From assembly GCA_943371535.1 (NCBI GenBank), contig CALRVE020000001.1, positions 128,037-192,036 of the forward strand: a stretch of DNA of 64,000 bases, in the 5' to 3' direction. Below, in pieces: positions 18,228-27,200 of the stretch. The stretch's first letter is position 1. Each line of letters begins with the position of its first letter. The notes beneath the pieces are model-generated. The model was given only the letters and a program-made list of their open reading frames with translations. It had not been told where the DNA came from and searched no databases. The DNA comes from UBA1930 sp943371535. GTDB taxonomy: Bacteria > Bacteroidota > Bacteroidia > Chitinophagales > Chitinophagaceae. Position numbers and translations under genes: made by a program.

Positions 18228-18480
18228 GTAAATTCTTATTTTCTTTTCTACAAATTCATCTACAATAACAAATCCGTTCAAATCCACTCAATCCGTGTCA
18301 TCAGTGTTTCAATTAAAATTTGCGAAGCAAATAAAAATTCTGTGTAACTCTTAAACTCTGTTACTCTGTGGTTAAGCATCATTTTCTTTTCTACAAATTC
18401 ATCAACAAAACAAATCCGTTCAAATCCACTCAATCCGTGTCATCCGAGTTCCTATTACAATTTGCGAAGCAAATAAAAAT
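18190..18480. repeat. Two tandem copies of a ~143-bp repeat unit
   Basis: The 370-bp stretch between the permease and ATPase genes (18110-18479) holds no gene. Two direct copies, about 143 bp apart, each run from a CTCTGTG...GGTTAAG segment through TTTTCTTTTCTACAAATTC and CAAATCCGTTCAAATCC to TTTGCGAAGCAAATAAAAA. Copy 1 is about 18190-18337 and copy 2 about 18340-18480. The inner GCGAAGC is a small palindrome. By eye the shared core is nearly identical, so the duplication looks recent. Confidence 0.75.
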
Positions 18481-19127
18481 CACAAGTTCAATTTTCTGCT
18501 ATACACAAAACAATCATCATCATCTAAATCGGTTAGTACAAATCCAGCATTTCTTTTGGTACATTCAGTTGCAATTAAACTTGCAGCAATGGCTGTGTTG
18601 GCTTTATCTAAATGACTAAAAGGTTCATCCATCAATAACATTTCAAATGGTTGCATTAGTGAACGAATAATACAAATACGTTGTTGTTCGCCATAACTGC
18701 ATAAACCTGCTCTTTGTTGTAAAATATGTGTAATGCCTAATTGTTCGGCCAGTGTATCAATCATCTTGGCTTCATAATAAGGTTCTTGTAAAATTCTATT
18801 CAGTTCAATATTTTCTCTAGCTGTAAGGTTGGGTAACAAACGCAAATCTTGAAAAATAATACTCAACTTTTGTTGTCGTATTACAGCCAATGCATCGCCA
18901 TGAATATTTTTTATAGAAATATTATCCCATAAAACATCACCTGTAAAATCGTTTCTAAGTTTATAAATAATATGGGTCAATGTTGTTTTGCCAGTTCCAC
19001 TAGGGGCTTTAATTTTTATCCATTCTTTACTCGAAAATTCCTGAGTAGTATTCCAAATATCAGATGTACGGTTAATGATTTTATCTTTTAATGGAATAGG
19101 AACAATATGTTGCAATGCTATTTTCAT
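18480..19127 (-). CDS. ABC transporter ATP-binding protein (LolD/FtsE-like)
   Basis: 215 aa, the usual length for a stand-alone ATPase subunit. Walker A is APSGTGKTT near residue 41, the Q-loop region is IIFQDLRLLPN, and Walker B is MLLMDEPFSHLD near 160. The signature reads CSYGEQQR instead of LSGGQQQR: the Leu is Cys and one Gly is Tyr. Its partner is the permease at 16922-18109. The altered signature suggests a divergent member; loss of activity is not implied because Gly-Glu-Gln-Gln-Arg is kept. Its start at 19127 faces the fabH promoter region. Confidence 0.85.
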   Translation of the reverse strand: MKIALQHIVPIPLKDKIINRTSDIWNTTQEFSSKEWIKIKAPSGTGKTTLTHIIYKLRNDFTGDVLWDNISIKNIHGDALAVIRQQKLSIIFQDLRLLPNLTARENIELNRILQEPYYEAKMIDTLAEQLGITHILQQRAGLCSYGEQQRICIIRSLMQPFEMLLMDEPFSHLDKANTAIAASLIATECTKRNAGFVLTDLDDDDCFVYSRKLNL

Positions 19128-19300
19128 GAAGCCATTTTGTATGCATCGAAAATACTGAATATGGTTTTGATAAATTGCTTTAATTGAATAACGCTTAATG
19201 CAAAAGATGAATGGTTATTATTTTTGTATAACCTATGTGTTTGGTAATCATTTTTCAAACCAATAAATACACTTACTTTGCTGCACTAAAAATGATTGTT

Positions 19301-20350
19301 ATGCCAAAATCTAAAATAGCTGGTATAGGCATGTATGTGCCATCTACAGTAGTTACAAATAACGACCTTAAAAAGTACATGGATACCACCGATGAGTGGA
19401 TTCAAGAACGTACAGGTATTCAAGAACGCAGATATGCTCATCGTACAGAAGAAACCACCACTACCATGGGTGTTGAAGCTGCAAAAATTGCCATTGAAAG
19501 GGCTGGAATCACTGCACAGGATGTAGATTTTATTTTGTTTGCTACTTTATCGCCCGATTATTATTTTCCCGGTTGTGGTGTATTGGTGCAACGTGCCATG
19601 AAAATGAAAGAAATTGGTGCTTTAGACATACGCAATCAATGTAGTGGATTTGTATATGCTTTAAGTGTAGCCGACCAATTTATTAAAACCGGTATGTATA
19701 AAAACATTTTGGTGATTGGCAGTGAAAAGCACAGCTTTGGTTTAGACTTTACTACAAGAGGACGTAACGTGAGTGTAATTTTTGGCGATGGTGCAGGTGC
19801 AGTAATTGTACAACCAACTGAACAAGACAATCAAGGTATTTTAAGTACACATTTACATAGTGATGGCGATAGTGCCGAAATTTTAGCTATGTATAATCCA
19901 GGTACACATGCCAATCATTGGAAAGAAGAAAGATATGCCAGCTTTGATGAAGCTGAAATAGGACAAATGTTTTTTAGTCATGCCATGATTGATGATGGAC
20001 AGATTTATCCTTTTATGGATGGTCCAAGTGTGTTTAAAAAAGCCATTGTAAAATTTCCTGAAGTAATACAAGAAGCATTACAAACCAATGGACTAACAAC
20101 GGCCGATTTGAATATGCTGATTCCACATCAAGCCAACTTAAGAATTTCTCAATTTGTACAGCAGAAGTTACAGTTAAGAGACGATCAAGTACATAACAAT
20201 ATTCAAAAATATGGTAACACTACAGCAGCTAGTGTGCCAATTGCATTATGTGAAGCTTGGGAACAAGGAAAAATTAAAGATGGCGATTTAGTTTGTTTAG
20301 CAGCATTTGGTAGTGGCTTTACTTGGGCAAGTGCATTGTTGAGGTGGTAA
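19301..20350 (+). CDS. fabH: 3-oxoacyl-ACP synthase III (FabH)
   Basis: Condenses acetyl-CoA or another short acyl-CoA with malonyl-ACP to start fatty acid synthesis. 349 aa from ATG 19301. The frame extends to 19235, but that part overlaps a promoter-like TTACTTTG around 19273-19280. The other in-frame ATG, at 19292, is possible. The thiolase-fold catalytic triad is present: Cys114 (RNQCSGFVYA), His276 (IPHQAN) and Asn306 (YGNTTAAS). MYVPSTVVTNNDL and DEWIQERTGIQERR are typical. Its closeness to branched-chain or ArsI-like subtypes cannot be judged by eye. Confidence 0.92.
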   Translation: MPKSKIAGIGMYVPSTVVTNNDLKKYMDTTDEWIQERTGIQERRYAHRTEETTTTMGVEAAKIAIERAGITAQDVDFILFATLSPDYYFPGCGVLVQRAMKMKEIGALDIRNQCSGFVYALSVADQFIKTGMYKNILVIGSEKHSFGLDFTTRGRNVSVIFGDGAGAVIVQPTEQDNQGILSTHLHSDGDSAEILAMYNPGTHANHWKEERYASFDEAEIGQMFFSHAMIDDGQIYPFMDGPSVFKKAIVKFPEVIQEALQTNGLTTADLNMLIPHQANLRISQFVQQKLQLRDDQVHNNIQKYGNTTAASVPIALCEAWEQGKIKDGDLVCLAAFGSGFTWASALLRW

Positions 20351-20378
20351 ATCGTGAGTAGTGAAATCGTGAGTGGGG

Positions 20379-20533
20379 TTATGTTATGTCGACGATTGGA
20401 GACATCTGATAATTAGAAACGTGAATGGTAAGTAGGATGTAAGAGAAACGTAAATGGGTGGTAGTGAAACGCAAGAAGGTATTAGGTTTATGTTATGTCG
20501 ACAATAGGAGACATCTCATGATTAGAAACGTAA
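20379..20533. repeat. Pair of ~47-bp direct repeats after fabH
   Basis: The 289-bp gap after fabH has no gene. Copies at 20379-20425 and 20487-20533 share TTATGTTATGTCGAC, GGAGACATCT and ATTAGAAACGT, with about six differences by eye. Between and around them are degenerate GTGAGTAGTGAAATCGTGAG and GTAGTGAAACG tracts. Each copy can fold by pairing ATGTC with GACAT. Confidence 0.65.
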
Positions 20534-20639
20534 ACGTAAGTCTTAGTGAAATTGCAAAAACTAAAGAATTCAAAAAATAATCTTTAATGCATTAAGTGGC
20601 AAAGTATTTGCCTTAATTAATCATCAAAAAAATACCGTT

Positions 20640-21083
20640 ATGAAAACTTTATTACTTGTAGCAACCTTGTTTATGAGTACCGCATTATTTGCACAAGAAG
20701 AAACTGAAGAAAGAGTGTTAGATATTCAAATATCAGCTCAAGGAACATCAATTACTGCAATTGTTACTGAAGATAATAACGAGAATGTTTTAAAACTAGA
20801 TAGTAAGAAAGATGGTAAGTTATTTATGGTTTATTCTAATGCAAAAAACGAACCTACACTAACCCGAAAATATATTTTACTCAATAGTAAAGATGAAGAA
20901 ATACCTATTTTTTTTACAGGAAGAATTATTGGCAATTTGAGTGCTTCATTAAAAGATCTTTTTTCAAAAACCAAAGTAGGAGAAACGTATAGATTATTTA
21001 CCATTGCTACACCAACCGACCCAAAAGAAGCTGCAACTGTGAAAGTAAGAAAATTTTTATTAACCAAGATTCAGATACAGTAA
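20640..21083 (+). CDS. Small secreted protein of unknown function
   Basis: 147 aa, not recognised. A clear signal peptide (MKTLLLVATLFMSTALFA, cleavage before Gln19) points to the periplasm or surface. The mature part is predicted mostly beta strand, with evenly spaced hydrophobic residues and no Cys. Landmarks are TEDNNENVLKLDSKKDGK in the middle and a basic C-terminal KVRKFLLTKIQIQ. It lies 31 bp before the lipid kinase gene on the same strand, so the two may share a transcript. Confidence 0.6.
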   Translation: MKTLLLVATLFMSTALFAQEETEERVLDIQISAQGTSITAIVTEDNNENVLKLDSKKDGKLFMVYSNAKNEPTLTRKYILLNSKDEEIPIFFTGRIIGNLSASLKDLFSKTKVGETYRLFTIATPTDPKEAATVKVRKFLLTKIQIQ

Positions 21084-21113
21084 CACTGTTAGCTCTTGTA
21101 TAAATTATGAAAG

Positions 21114-22019
21114 ATGATGATGAGTAGAAAGATGGTGTATTTGATTAATCCTATTTCGGGTACAGCAAAAAAAGAGGGCATTAAAGCATTAATAGAAAAA
21201 GAAACCTCCGATAGAAATATTCCCTTTGAAATTGTATCAACCAATGCAACAGGTAATTACGATTTTTTGAAAGAAAAAATCAATGCTGAAAAAATAACCG
21301 ATGTTATAATGGTTGGTGGCGATGGAACAGTGAATCAACTAGTGAATAGTTTACATCAAATGCCAGTAAACTTTGGTATTGTTCCGGTAGGTAGTGGTAA
21401 TGGTTTAGCAAGAGCTGCCAACATACCTATGAAGCCCAAAGAAGCGATTGATTTATTATTTACAGGAACTGCAAAAAGTACAGATGCGTTTTTAATCAAT
21501 GGGCAGTTTTCTTGTATGCTTAGTGGTATTGGCTTCGATGCAAAAGTGGCACATGAATTTAGTACCAAAGCAAGCAGAGGTTTGCTTACTTATACCACTC
21601 AAAGTTTAATTCATTTTTTTAAGGCACAGCCTTATCAGTTTGAAGTTACGATAGACAATATTTCTTTTTTTACCGATGCATTTTTCATCAGCATTGCCAA
21701 TAGTAATCAGTTTGGCAATAATGTAACCATAGCACCACATGCAAGCTTAAATGATGGGTTGTTAGACATTGTAATTGTTCAAAAAATGAACAAAGCTAAA
21801 TTGCCTTTTGCAGTTTTACGACAAATTAGAGGTAACAATAAACTGCAACAGTTGGTAGAAGATGTAACCAAGAAAAATATTTTATACTTTCAATCGGCTT
21901 CTTTAAAAATTAAGAATTTAAAGCATGCACCTCTTCATATAGATGGAGAACCCAAAGAAACTTCTGATGAATTTGATATTCAAATATTAGAAAATTGTTT
22001 TCAGTTGATTGCAGGGTAG
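21114..22019 (+). CDS. YegS/DagK-type diacylglycerol kinase family lipid kinase
   Basis: Transfers phosphate from ATP to diacylglycerol or a related lipid at the inner face of the membrane. 301 aa, usual for the family. The N-terminal nucleotide-binding domain has MVYLINPISGTAKKEG and the hallmark VGGDGTVNQLVNSL near residue 67, then PVGSGNGLARAANIP. The C-terminal beta-sandwich includes MLSGIGFDAKVAHEF and LHIDGEP. Three Met codons in a row (21114, 21117, 21120) make the exact start uncertain by two residues. Confidence 0.9.
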   Translation: MMMSRKMVYLINPISGTAKKEGIKALIEKETSDRNIPFEIVSTNATGNYDFLKEKINAEKITDVIMVGGDGTVNQLVNSLHQMPVNFGIVPVGSGNGLARAANIPMKPKEAIDLLFTGTAKSTDAFLINGQFSCMLSGIGFDAKVAHEFSTKASRGLLTYTTQSLIHFFKAQPYQFEVTIDNISFFTDAFFISIANSNQFGNNVTIAPHASLNDGLLDIVIVQKMNKAKLPFAVLRQIRGNNKLQQLVEDVTKKNILYFQSASLKIKNLKHAPLHIDGEPKETSDEFDIQILENCFQLIAG

Positions 22020-22037
22020 AAGGTCAGCTATATATTA

Positions 22038-24284
22038 TTAATTAGATGGTAGCTCACTCATCCATTTTTTCAATTTATTCAGTTCTTGTTTGTTGATTTT
22101 ATTATGGATAGATTTTGCTATATCTACTTTTTCTCTATTGGTTAAATGAAAATTTAAACTAGCTGCATTTTCTTTACCAGTTGCTTCATATTGAAAGCAA
22201 ACTCTTTCTAAATTACTACCATAACTTTCACTCAAGTATTCTAATTGTCCTTGCTGATAAAAATCTTGCAACTTAAACCAATTGTTTTGTAGCAAAAATG
22301 CAGGCTTGGTAAATAAGCCAATTAAGTTTTTGCTCTCGTAAGGTTTTTCCCAATCGCTTATGCTTCTATCTCGTATTTGAATTAGCACAACTTTACCTGT
22401 GTTGGATTTTAGCCAATCTTTAAATACTTCAATAAATCGCAAAGTGTTTTCTTGTCCGTAATTATCTCTTAATCCAGCATCCATCACATCAATAATTGGG
22501 TTGGTAGGCAACCATACATTGGGTAACACGTACGGAAAAGTGGCATTCATACGCAATGCACTCAATACTTTAATTTGTGTACTATTTTGATGAGCAAAAA
22601 AGCTGTTGAAGTCAATTGCATCGGGGTCGGGAATAACTATTTTATTGCTATCGGTTGTTGCCCTCATTAAAAAACGTACAGGATTTGTACAAATAATCAT
22701 TTTTCGTCCATCACGGCTAATTACACTATTAAACAACATAGTAGGTATGGTTGCATTGTCTTCATCTAAAGTATAATCTTGTACACTTTTATTCAAATAG
22801 CCTCTCGTGTTTTCACTTAATTTTTGTTCAAAAGCAAAGCCTCTATCTTTTACATATTCAAAATTATTGACTGTAAATTTTTGTACCGGACTAATTAAAT
22901 CTCGGCTTACTAATGAAGAAAATAAAGGGTTTAATAGATCTTTTGAAATATCGTCTCTGTAAGTTTTGTCTTGTAAATTAATTTGTTGATTGTTCAATTT
23001 TAATCTATACAATTCTCTAAAATAAGCAGCACCTAACAGCCCTCCAGAAGCTCCATTAATTAAAACAGTTTGGTGCATTAAATTACCATTCATTAAACTA
23101 TCTAATTGTTGTAATACCGTAAACGTAAAGTTGGCACTACGTAAACCACCACCACTTGTATTAATGATGTATAAAATTGGTTTATCGGTTTTTTGTTTGG
23201 CTTTCCATGCTTCTAATCTTTTTAAAAAAGCTTGTTTGTCGGCTTCAATATTTTCATCGCTGGCCAAGGTTAACAAGCTAGCTCTATTATAGTTGGGGCG
23301 TTGTTCTTTGTTCCAATAATTTAGGCCATAGGCTTTATTTCTTGGATCAATATAGTTTTGTTCGTACAAATAATTCAACCCTACATACAATAATAACACT
23401 AACGGAATACTCCAACTTTTTAAAAAAACCGATAAAGCCCCACCTACTGCAATCATTAAAGAAAATAAAATGGTAATACTAGCAGCTGCAGGTATTTGAA
23501 ACAATCTACTGTCTGATGAAAACCCAGTAATGATTAAAAAAATAAATGCAATTAAAAAAGCAATAACCGCAGCAAAATGTTGACGTTGAAAAATGGTGTC
23601 CAATAATTCTCTACTATAATGACGAATGTCTCTTGGCTTGCGTAAATGTAGTTTGGCACTCAAAAACCAATCAACCCGAATATCTTTTTTGTCAGCAGGT
23701 AATGGGTTGTTAATAGAGGTATTAGCATAAGATGCATGTGCTGAATGTAATATCAAATGCATGCTTTGATAAATTCGTCTATCGGCACTAAAAAAATAAC
23801 CAAATGCCAGTAAAATTGAAAATGAGTATCCAGCTAAAAATCCAAAAATCAATATCAAAATTTCACTCAATTCAAGCAATGCTTTGTGTTGGGCATAATC
23901 AATGGCGTTAAAAAAGTAGAATACTAAAAAGAGTAATGGCAAAACACTATTGTTAATACAAAACTTTAAAAATGGTTGAGCAGTAGTGGCTAAAAATTCA
24001 ATATGTTTTCTATGTAAAATAAAAGTGGTTATATGCCAACTCATAATAAATACACCAATGGCCACACCAACAATTGCTGTACTAAAAAAACTTACCTCAT
24101 CGTAATATTCTGGAGCAAGGTATAAAGAGTATGCACCAAAATTTTCCATAAAAAAGCCACCGACTGTAGCAAATAATATGTACCAAAATACCAAAAAAAT
24201 TTGATACCTACGAAAGTGTAAAAAAAGTAATTGAATAGGAAGACTATACCAAAATCCAATAAGTATTTTTTTCATGGCAGGCAT
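22038..24284 (-). CDS. Multispanning membrane protein with patatin-like phospholipase domain
   Basis: 748 aa. The first 330 residues hold about seven membrane spans. The C-terminal part is a patatin-like acyl hydrolase with glycine-rich NTSGGGLRSANF near residue 370, the nucleophile elbow GASGG near 410 and the catalytic Asp motif DAGLRDNYG near 600. Such enzymes cleave acyl chains from lipids with a Ser-Asp dyad. The fusion to a large membrane domain is found in some Bacteroidetes but has no known role. ATG 24275 (MKKILIGF) is an equally good start. Its stop is 18 bp from the convergent lipid kinase gene. Confidence 0.78.
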   Translation of the reverse strand: MPAMKKILIGFWYSLPIQLLFLHFRRYQIFLVFWYILFATVGGFFMENFGAYSLYLAPEYYDEVSFFSTAIVGVAIGVFIMSWHITTFILHRKHIEFLATTAQPFLKFCINNSVLPLLFLVFYFFNAIDYAQHKALLELSEILILIFGFLAGYSFSILLAFGYFFSADRRIYQSMHLILHSAHASYANTSINNPLPADKKDIRVDWFLSAKLHLRKPRDIRHYSRELLDTIFQRQHFAAVIAFLIAFIFLIITGFSSDSRLFQIPAAASITILFSLMIAVGGALSVFLKSWSIPLVLLLYVGLNYLYEQNYIDPRNKAYGLNYWNKEQRPNYNRASLLTLASDENIEADKQAFLKRLEAWKAKQKTDKPILYIINTSGGGLRSANFTFTVLQQLDSLMNGNLMHQTVLINGASGGLLGAAYFRELYRLKLNNQQINLQDKTYRDDISKDLLNPLFSSLVSRDLISPVQKFTVNNFEYVKDRGFAFEQKLSENTRGYLNKSVQDYTLDEDNATIPTMLFNSVISRDGRKMIICTNPVRFLMRATTDSNKIVIPDPDAIDFNSFFAHQNSTQIKVLSALRMNATFPYVLPNVWLPTNPIIDVMDAGLRDNYGQENTLRFIEVFKDWLKSNTGKVVLIQIRDRSISDWEKPYESKNLIGLFTKPAFLLQNNWFKLQDFYQQGQLEYLSESYGSNLERVCFQYEATGKENAASLNFHLTNREKVDIAKSIHNKINKQELNKLKKWMSELPSN

Positions 24285-24345
24285 TATGTTGTAAAATAAG
24301 ACAAAATGAACAACAATGTTGCTGCCTGCAAAAAACTTACCAATA

Positions 24346-25392
24346 TTACTTAACTAGTTTTTGCCAACTTAAAATATAGGTTACTGCAATAAGTGATAGT
24401 AACAATAACATGCCCACCAATTGATGCAATTGTGCCATCCACTCAAACACACCAAAATTACCAAGCTTAATAGATGGGCTAGTTAGCACACTTAAAACGC
24501 CCAATACAATTTGTATAATTACTAAAATAAAAGGCCAATGTTTAGCTTTATTAAAAGCTGCCGATACCGAAATAATTTTTGCTTTAAACCACCACCAAAA
24601 AATTAAAATGGCTATAACATAAGCTAGTGTTCTATGTATTAAGTGTATGGTAATTCTATCGTGAAAAATATTGCCCAAGTGTTCAGGAATAAACATTCCA
24701 TTTATGCTAGGCCAAGTTGGTGCAGCATTTGCAGCTTTTAAACCAGCCATAAATGCACCGTAAAAAAGTTGAGCTGTTAATAAAAAAATCATCCAAATCA
24801 TTGCTTTTTTAAGTGCAGGATTATTTACTTTTTCTGTTGGATTTATTACTAACGATAAGCCAAAAATTAAAGCATAACTTATTAAAACCATTGCACTAAC
24901 AAAATGAACCGATAAACGAATATGGCTAACATACAAATCGTTATCGTTTAAACCACTTTGCACCATAATCCAACCAATTGCACCTTGCATTGCACCCAAT
25001 AAAAACAAAATGATTAAAGGGTTAATCATCCATTTTTTAAAATAGCCCTTCACTAAAAAGTACACAAACGGAAATAAAAATACCAGCCCAATTAATCTTG
25101 CCCATTGCCTATGAAACCATTCCCAAAAGAAAATAAATTTAAAATCGCCCAGTGTAAAATGTGTATTCAAATATTTGTATTGAGCAATGGTTTGATATTG
25201 CTCAAATGCAAGCTGCCATTCAGTTTCGTTCATGGGGGGTAACGCTCCCATAATAGGTTTCCATTCTGTAATACTTAAACCACTACCAGTTAATCGTGTA
25301 ATTCCACCCAATAAAACTTGTATAATTAACATGCCAATACCAATAAAAATCCAATTGGCAACCACTTTAGTTTTCCGTTCGTCTGTAATCAT
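24346..25392 (-). CDS. ctaA: Heme A synthase (CtaA/COX15)
   Basis: Oxidises the methyl group of heme O to make heme A for cytochrome oxidase. 348 aa with eight membrane spans. Family marks are GGITRLTGSGLSITEWKP near residue 30, FFWEWFHRQWARLIG near 88 with one heme-ligand His, RLSVHFVSA near 160, HLIHRTLAY and the final AQLHQLVGM. It is of the COX15-like subgroup, lacking the Cys pair of Bacillus CtaA. No ctaB or oxidase genes are next to it in this window. Confidence 0.92.
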   Translation of the reverse strand: MITDERKTKVVANWIFIGIGMLIIQVLLGGITRLTGSGLSITEWKPIMGALPPMNETEWQLAFEQYQTIAQYKYLNTHFTLGDFKFIFFWEWFHRQWARLIGLVFLFPFVYFLVKGYFKKWMINPLIILFLLGAMQGAIGWIMVQSGLNDNDLYVSHIRLSVHFVSAMVLISYALIFGLSLVINPTEKVNNPALKKAMIWMIFLLTAQLFYGAFMAGLKAANAAPTWPSINGMFIPEHLGNIFHDRITIHLIHRTLAYVIAILIFWWWFKAKIISVSAAFNKAKHWPFILVIIQIVLGVLSVLTSPSIKLGNFGVFEWMAQLHQLVGMLLLLSLIAVTYILSWQKLVK

Positions 25393-25536
25393 AACTACTA
25401 CTTTAAAAATTGATGCTGCAAATGTAAAACATGGTAGTTGCTATAAAGTTTTTGTTTTAGGTAATAATTGTTTTTGTTGAAGGATATTTATTTTTTATGA
25501 GGTCATCGTTCAAAACTTTATTCAACTTTCTCATAG

Positions 25537-25566
25537 CCTGTACTGAGCGAAGTCGAAGTATCGCAT
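25537..25566. repeat. Dispersed repeat CTGTACTGAGCGAAGTCGAA
   Basis: A GC-richer 30-bp stretch in the 217-bp ctaA-rnhB gap. It contains the CTTCGACTTCGCTCAG word (minus strand) that is widespread between genes in Bacteroidetes and is out of step with the AT-rich surroundings. Only one copy was noticed in this window. Confidence 0.45.
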
Positions 25567-25594
25567 AGTCAATAACTATCAGCTTTAAATTTTA

Positions 25595-25602
25595 TAACTT
25601 TG
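25595..25602 (+). promoter_or_regulatory. -7 promoter box of rnhB, leaderless context
   Basis: TAACTTTG fits TAnnTTTG and ends 7 bp before the ATG at 25610, so transcription should begin at or next to the start codon. No clear -33 TTTG is seen. Confidence 0.45.
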
Positions 25603-25609
25603 TTCAACA

Positions 25610-26209
25610 ATGGCACTCGATTTATTTTACCAAACTCAAGTTGTAGAAGCTGGCTGCGATGAAGCTGGCAGAGGTTGTTATGCAGGTCCGGTTTTTGCAG
25701 CTGCTGTAATTTTACCTAATCATTTCCATCATCCGCTACTTAATGATAGTAAACAAGTAGCTGAAAAAGATAGAAACGAATTACGTTTATACATTGAACA
25801 ACATGCAATAAGTTTTGCAGTAGCAATGGTTACCCATGCAGAAATTGATCAAATCAACATTTTAAAAGCTAGCTTCAAAGCCATGCATTTAGCCATAGAC
25901 CAACTAAAGAAAAAACCTAAACTATTGTTGATAGATGGAAACAGGTTTATACCCTACAAAAAAACGCCCCATCAATGCATTATTAAAGGCGATGGAAAAT
26001 TTGCATCAATTGCAGCAGCCAGCATTTTAGCTAAAACCTATAGAGATGAGTATATGCTACAACTGCATGAACAATACCCCATGTATGGTTGGAATAAAAA
26101 TAAAGGTTATGGCACATTGCAACATAGAAAAGCCATTGAGCAATTTGGCTTATGTGAGTTTCATAGAAAAAGTTTTGCAATTGTACCCAATAAAATAAGT
26201 TTATTTTAA
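25610..26209 (+). CDS. rnhB: Ribonuclease HII
   Basis: Removes RNA, including single ribonucleotides, from RNA-DNA hybrids. 199 aa, normal length. Catalytic residues are visible: Asp17 and Glu18 in GCDEAGRG, the Asp of LLLIDGN near residue 106, and the Asp of IIKGDGKFASIAAASI near 125. DSKQVAEKDR and NKGYGTLQHRKAI are typical of the family. It ends 7 bp from the convergent LytTR regulator gene. Confidence 0.95.
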   Translation: MALDLFYQTQVVEAGCDEAGRGCYAGPVFAAAVILPNHFHHPLLNDSKQVAEKDRNELRLYIEQHAISFAVAMVTHAEIDQINILKASFKAMHLAIDQLKKKPKLLLIDGNRFIPYKKTPHQCIIKGDGKFASIAAASILAKTYRDEYMLQLHEQYPMYGWNKNKGYGTLQHRKAIEQFGLCEFHRKSFAIVPNKISLF

Positions 26210-26216
26210 GAAAAGC

Positions 26217-26969
26217 TTATTTACTGGTAGCTGCTTTTAAGTATTGCATAAAATCTTGCTTTCTTTCTCTGGCAATGGCAACAGTAGCTTTACCATTTAA
26301 TGTAACTTCAGCATTATCGCTGGATACATTGGTAACAAAAGCAGTATTAATTAAAAAGCTGCGATGTGTTCTATAAAATCCATCTGTTTGTGTAAGCTGA
26401 TCTTCAAAATCTTTAATGTTTTTACTGGCTAAAATTTTAGTGCCATCTTTCAAAAAAAAGTTTACATAACTACCTTCAGCTTTTAAGTAAATAATTTCTT
26501 TCAGTTCTATAAATAAACTGCCCTCACTTAAAGGCACTACAATTTTTTTAATTTTAAATTCTTCTAAATTGGTTTGCAGTGTTTCAATACGTTCTTTAAT
26601 TAACGAGTTACCTCTAATGCGTTCAACTTTATTTACTGCATTAATAAGTTGTTCTATTTGTATTGGTTTTAGCAAATAATCTATTGCACTTACTTGAAAA
26701 GCTTTTAAAGCAAATTCGCTATATGCTGTGGTGAAAACAATGTCAAAATTTATTTCATCAAAAAACTCTATGAGCTGAAAACCATTATAGCCGGGCATTT
26801 CAATATCTAAAAAAACAACATCTGGTTCAAATTTTTTAATGGCTTTTACCGCTTGAGGTACATCTTCAGTTATTGCAACAATTTGCACAGTTGGGCAATA
26901 ATCGGCTAAGAAGCTTTCTAAAATTCTTCTTGCTTTGCCTTCATCATCTACAATTATTGCTTTTAACAT
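26217..26969 (-). CDS. LytTR-family response regulator
   Basis: 250 aa transcription regulator. The receiver domain (residues 1-120) has the acidic pair Asp8-Asp9, phosphoacceptor Asp55 (VVFLDIEMPG) and the Lys of YLLKPI. The LytTR DNA-binding domain (about 145-248) shows IIYLKAEGSYVNFFL and FYRTHRSFLIN. The usual partner, a YehU/LytS-type histidine kinase, is not next to it, so it is an orphan here. The convergent rnhB stop is 7 bp away. Targets unknown. Confidence 0.9.
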   Translation of the reverse strand: MLKAIIVDDEGKARRILESFLADYCPTVQIVAITEDVPQAVKAIKKFEPDVVFLDIEMPGYNGFQLIEFFDEINFDIVFTTAYSEFALKAFQVSAIDYLLKPIQIEQLINAVNKVERIRGNSLIKERIETLQTNLEEFKIKKIVVPLSEGSLFIELKEIIYLKAEGSYVNFFLKDGTKILASKNIKDFEDQLTQTDGFYRTHRSFLINTAFVTNVSSDNAEVTLNGKATVAIARERKQDFMQYLKAATSK

Positions 26970-27145
26970 GCGGTAAAATTAGCGAAATATTAGCAGGGAA
27001 TATATTAACAATATAAAATATAATAAATATAAATTTAGCCGAAATATAACTGAATAGCTTTTTAGCTTTGTGAGTTGATTTGTTTAATTTGTAAGTGGTT
27101 GATTGTATTGATATAACCTATCATTACAATGCTTACCAACTATCA

Positions 27146-27153
27146 TAATTTTG
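27146..27153 (+). promoter_or_regulatory. Candidate -7 box upstream of the DUF4836 gene
   Basis: TAATTTTG fits TAnnTTTG in the 231-bp divergent gap between the LytTR regulator and the lipoprotein gene. No TTTG at -33. The rest of the gap is A/T-rich with nothing else recognised. Confidence 0.3.
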
Positions 27154-27200
27154 CAACAATAGCAAACAATCCATTATTTTCGTTATTCAAATAAAATTTT

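Noticed and set aside
19235..19300. N-terminal extension of fabH
   Set aside because: It covers the likely promoter, and the family start is at MPKSKIAGIG.
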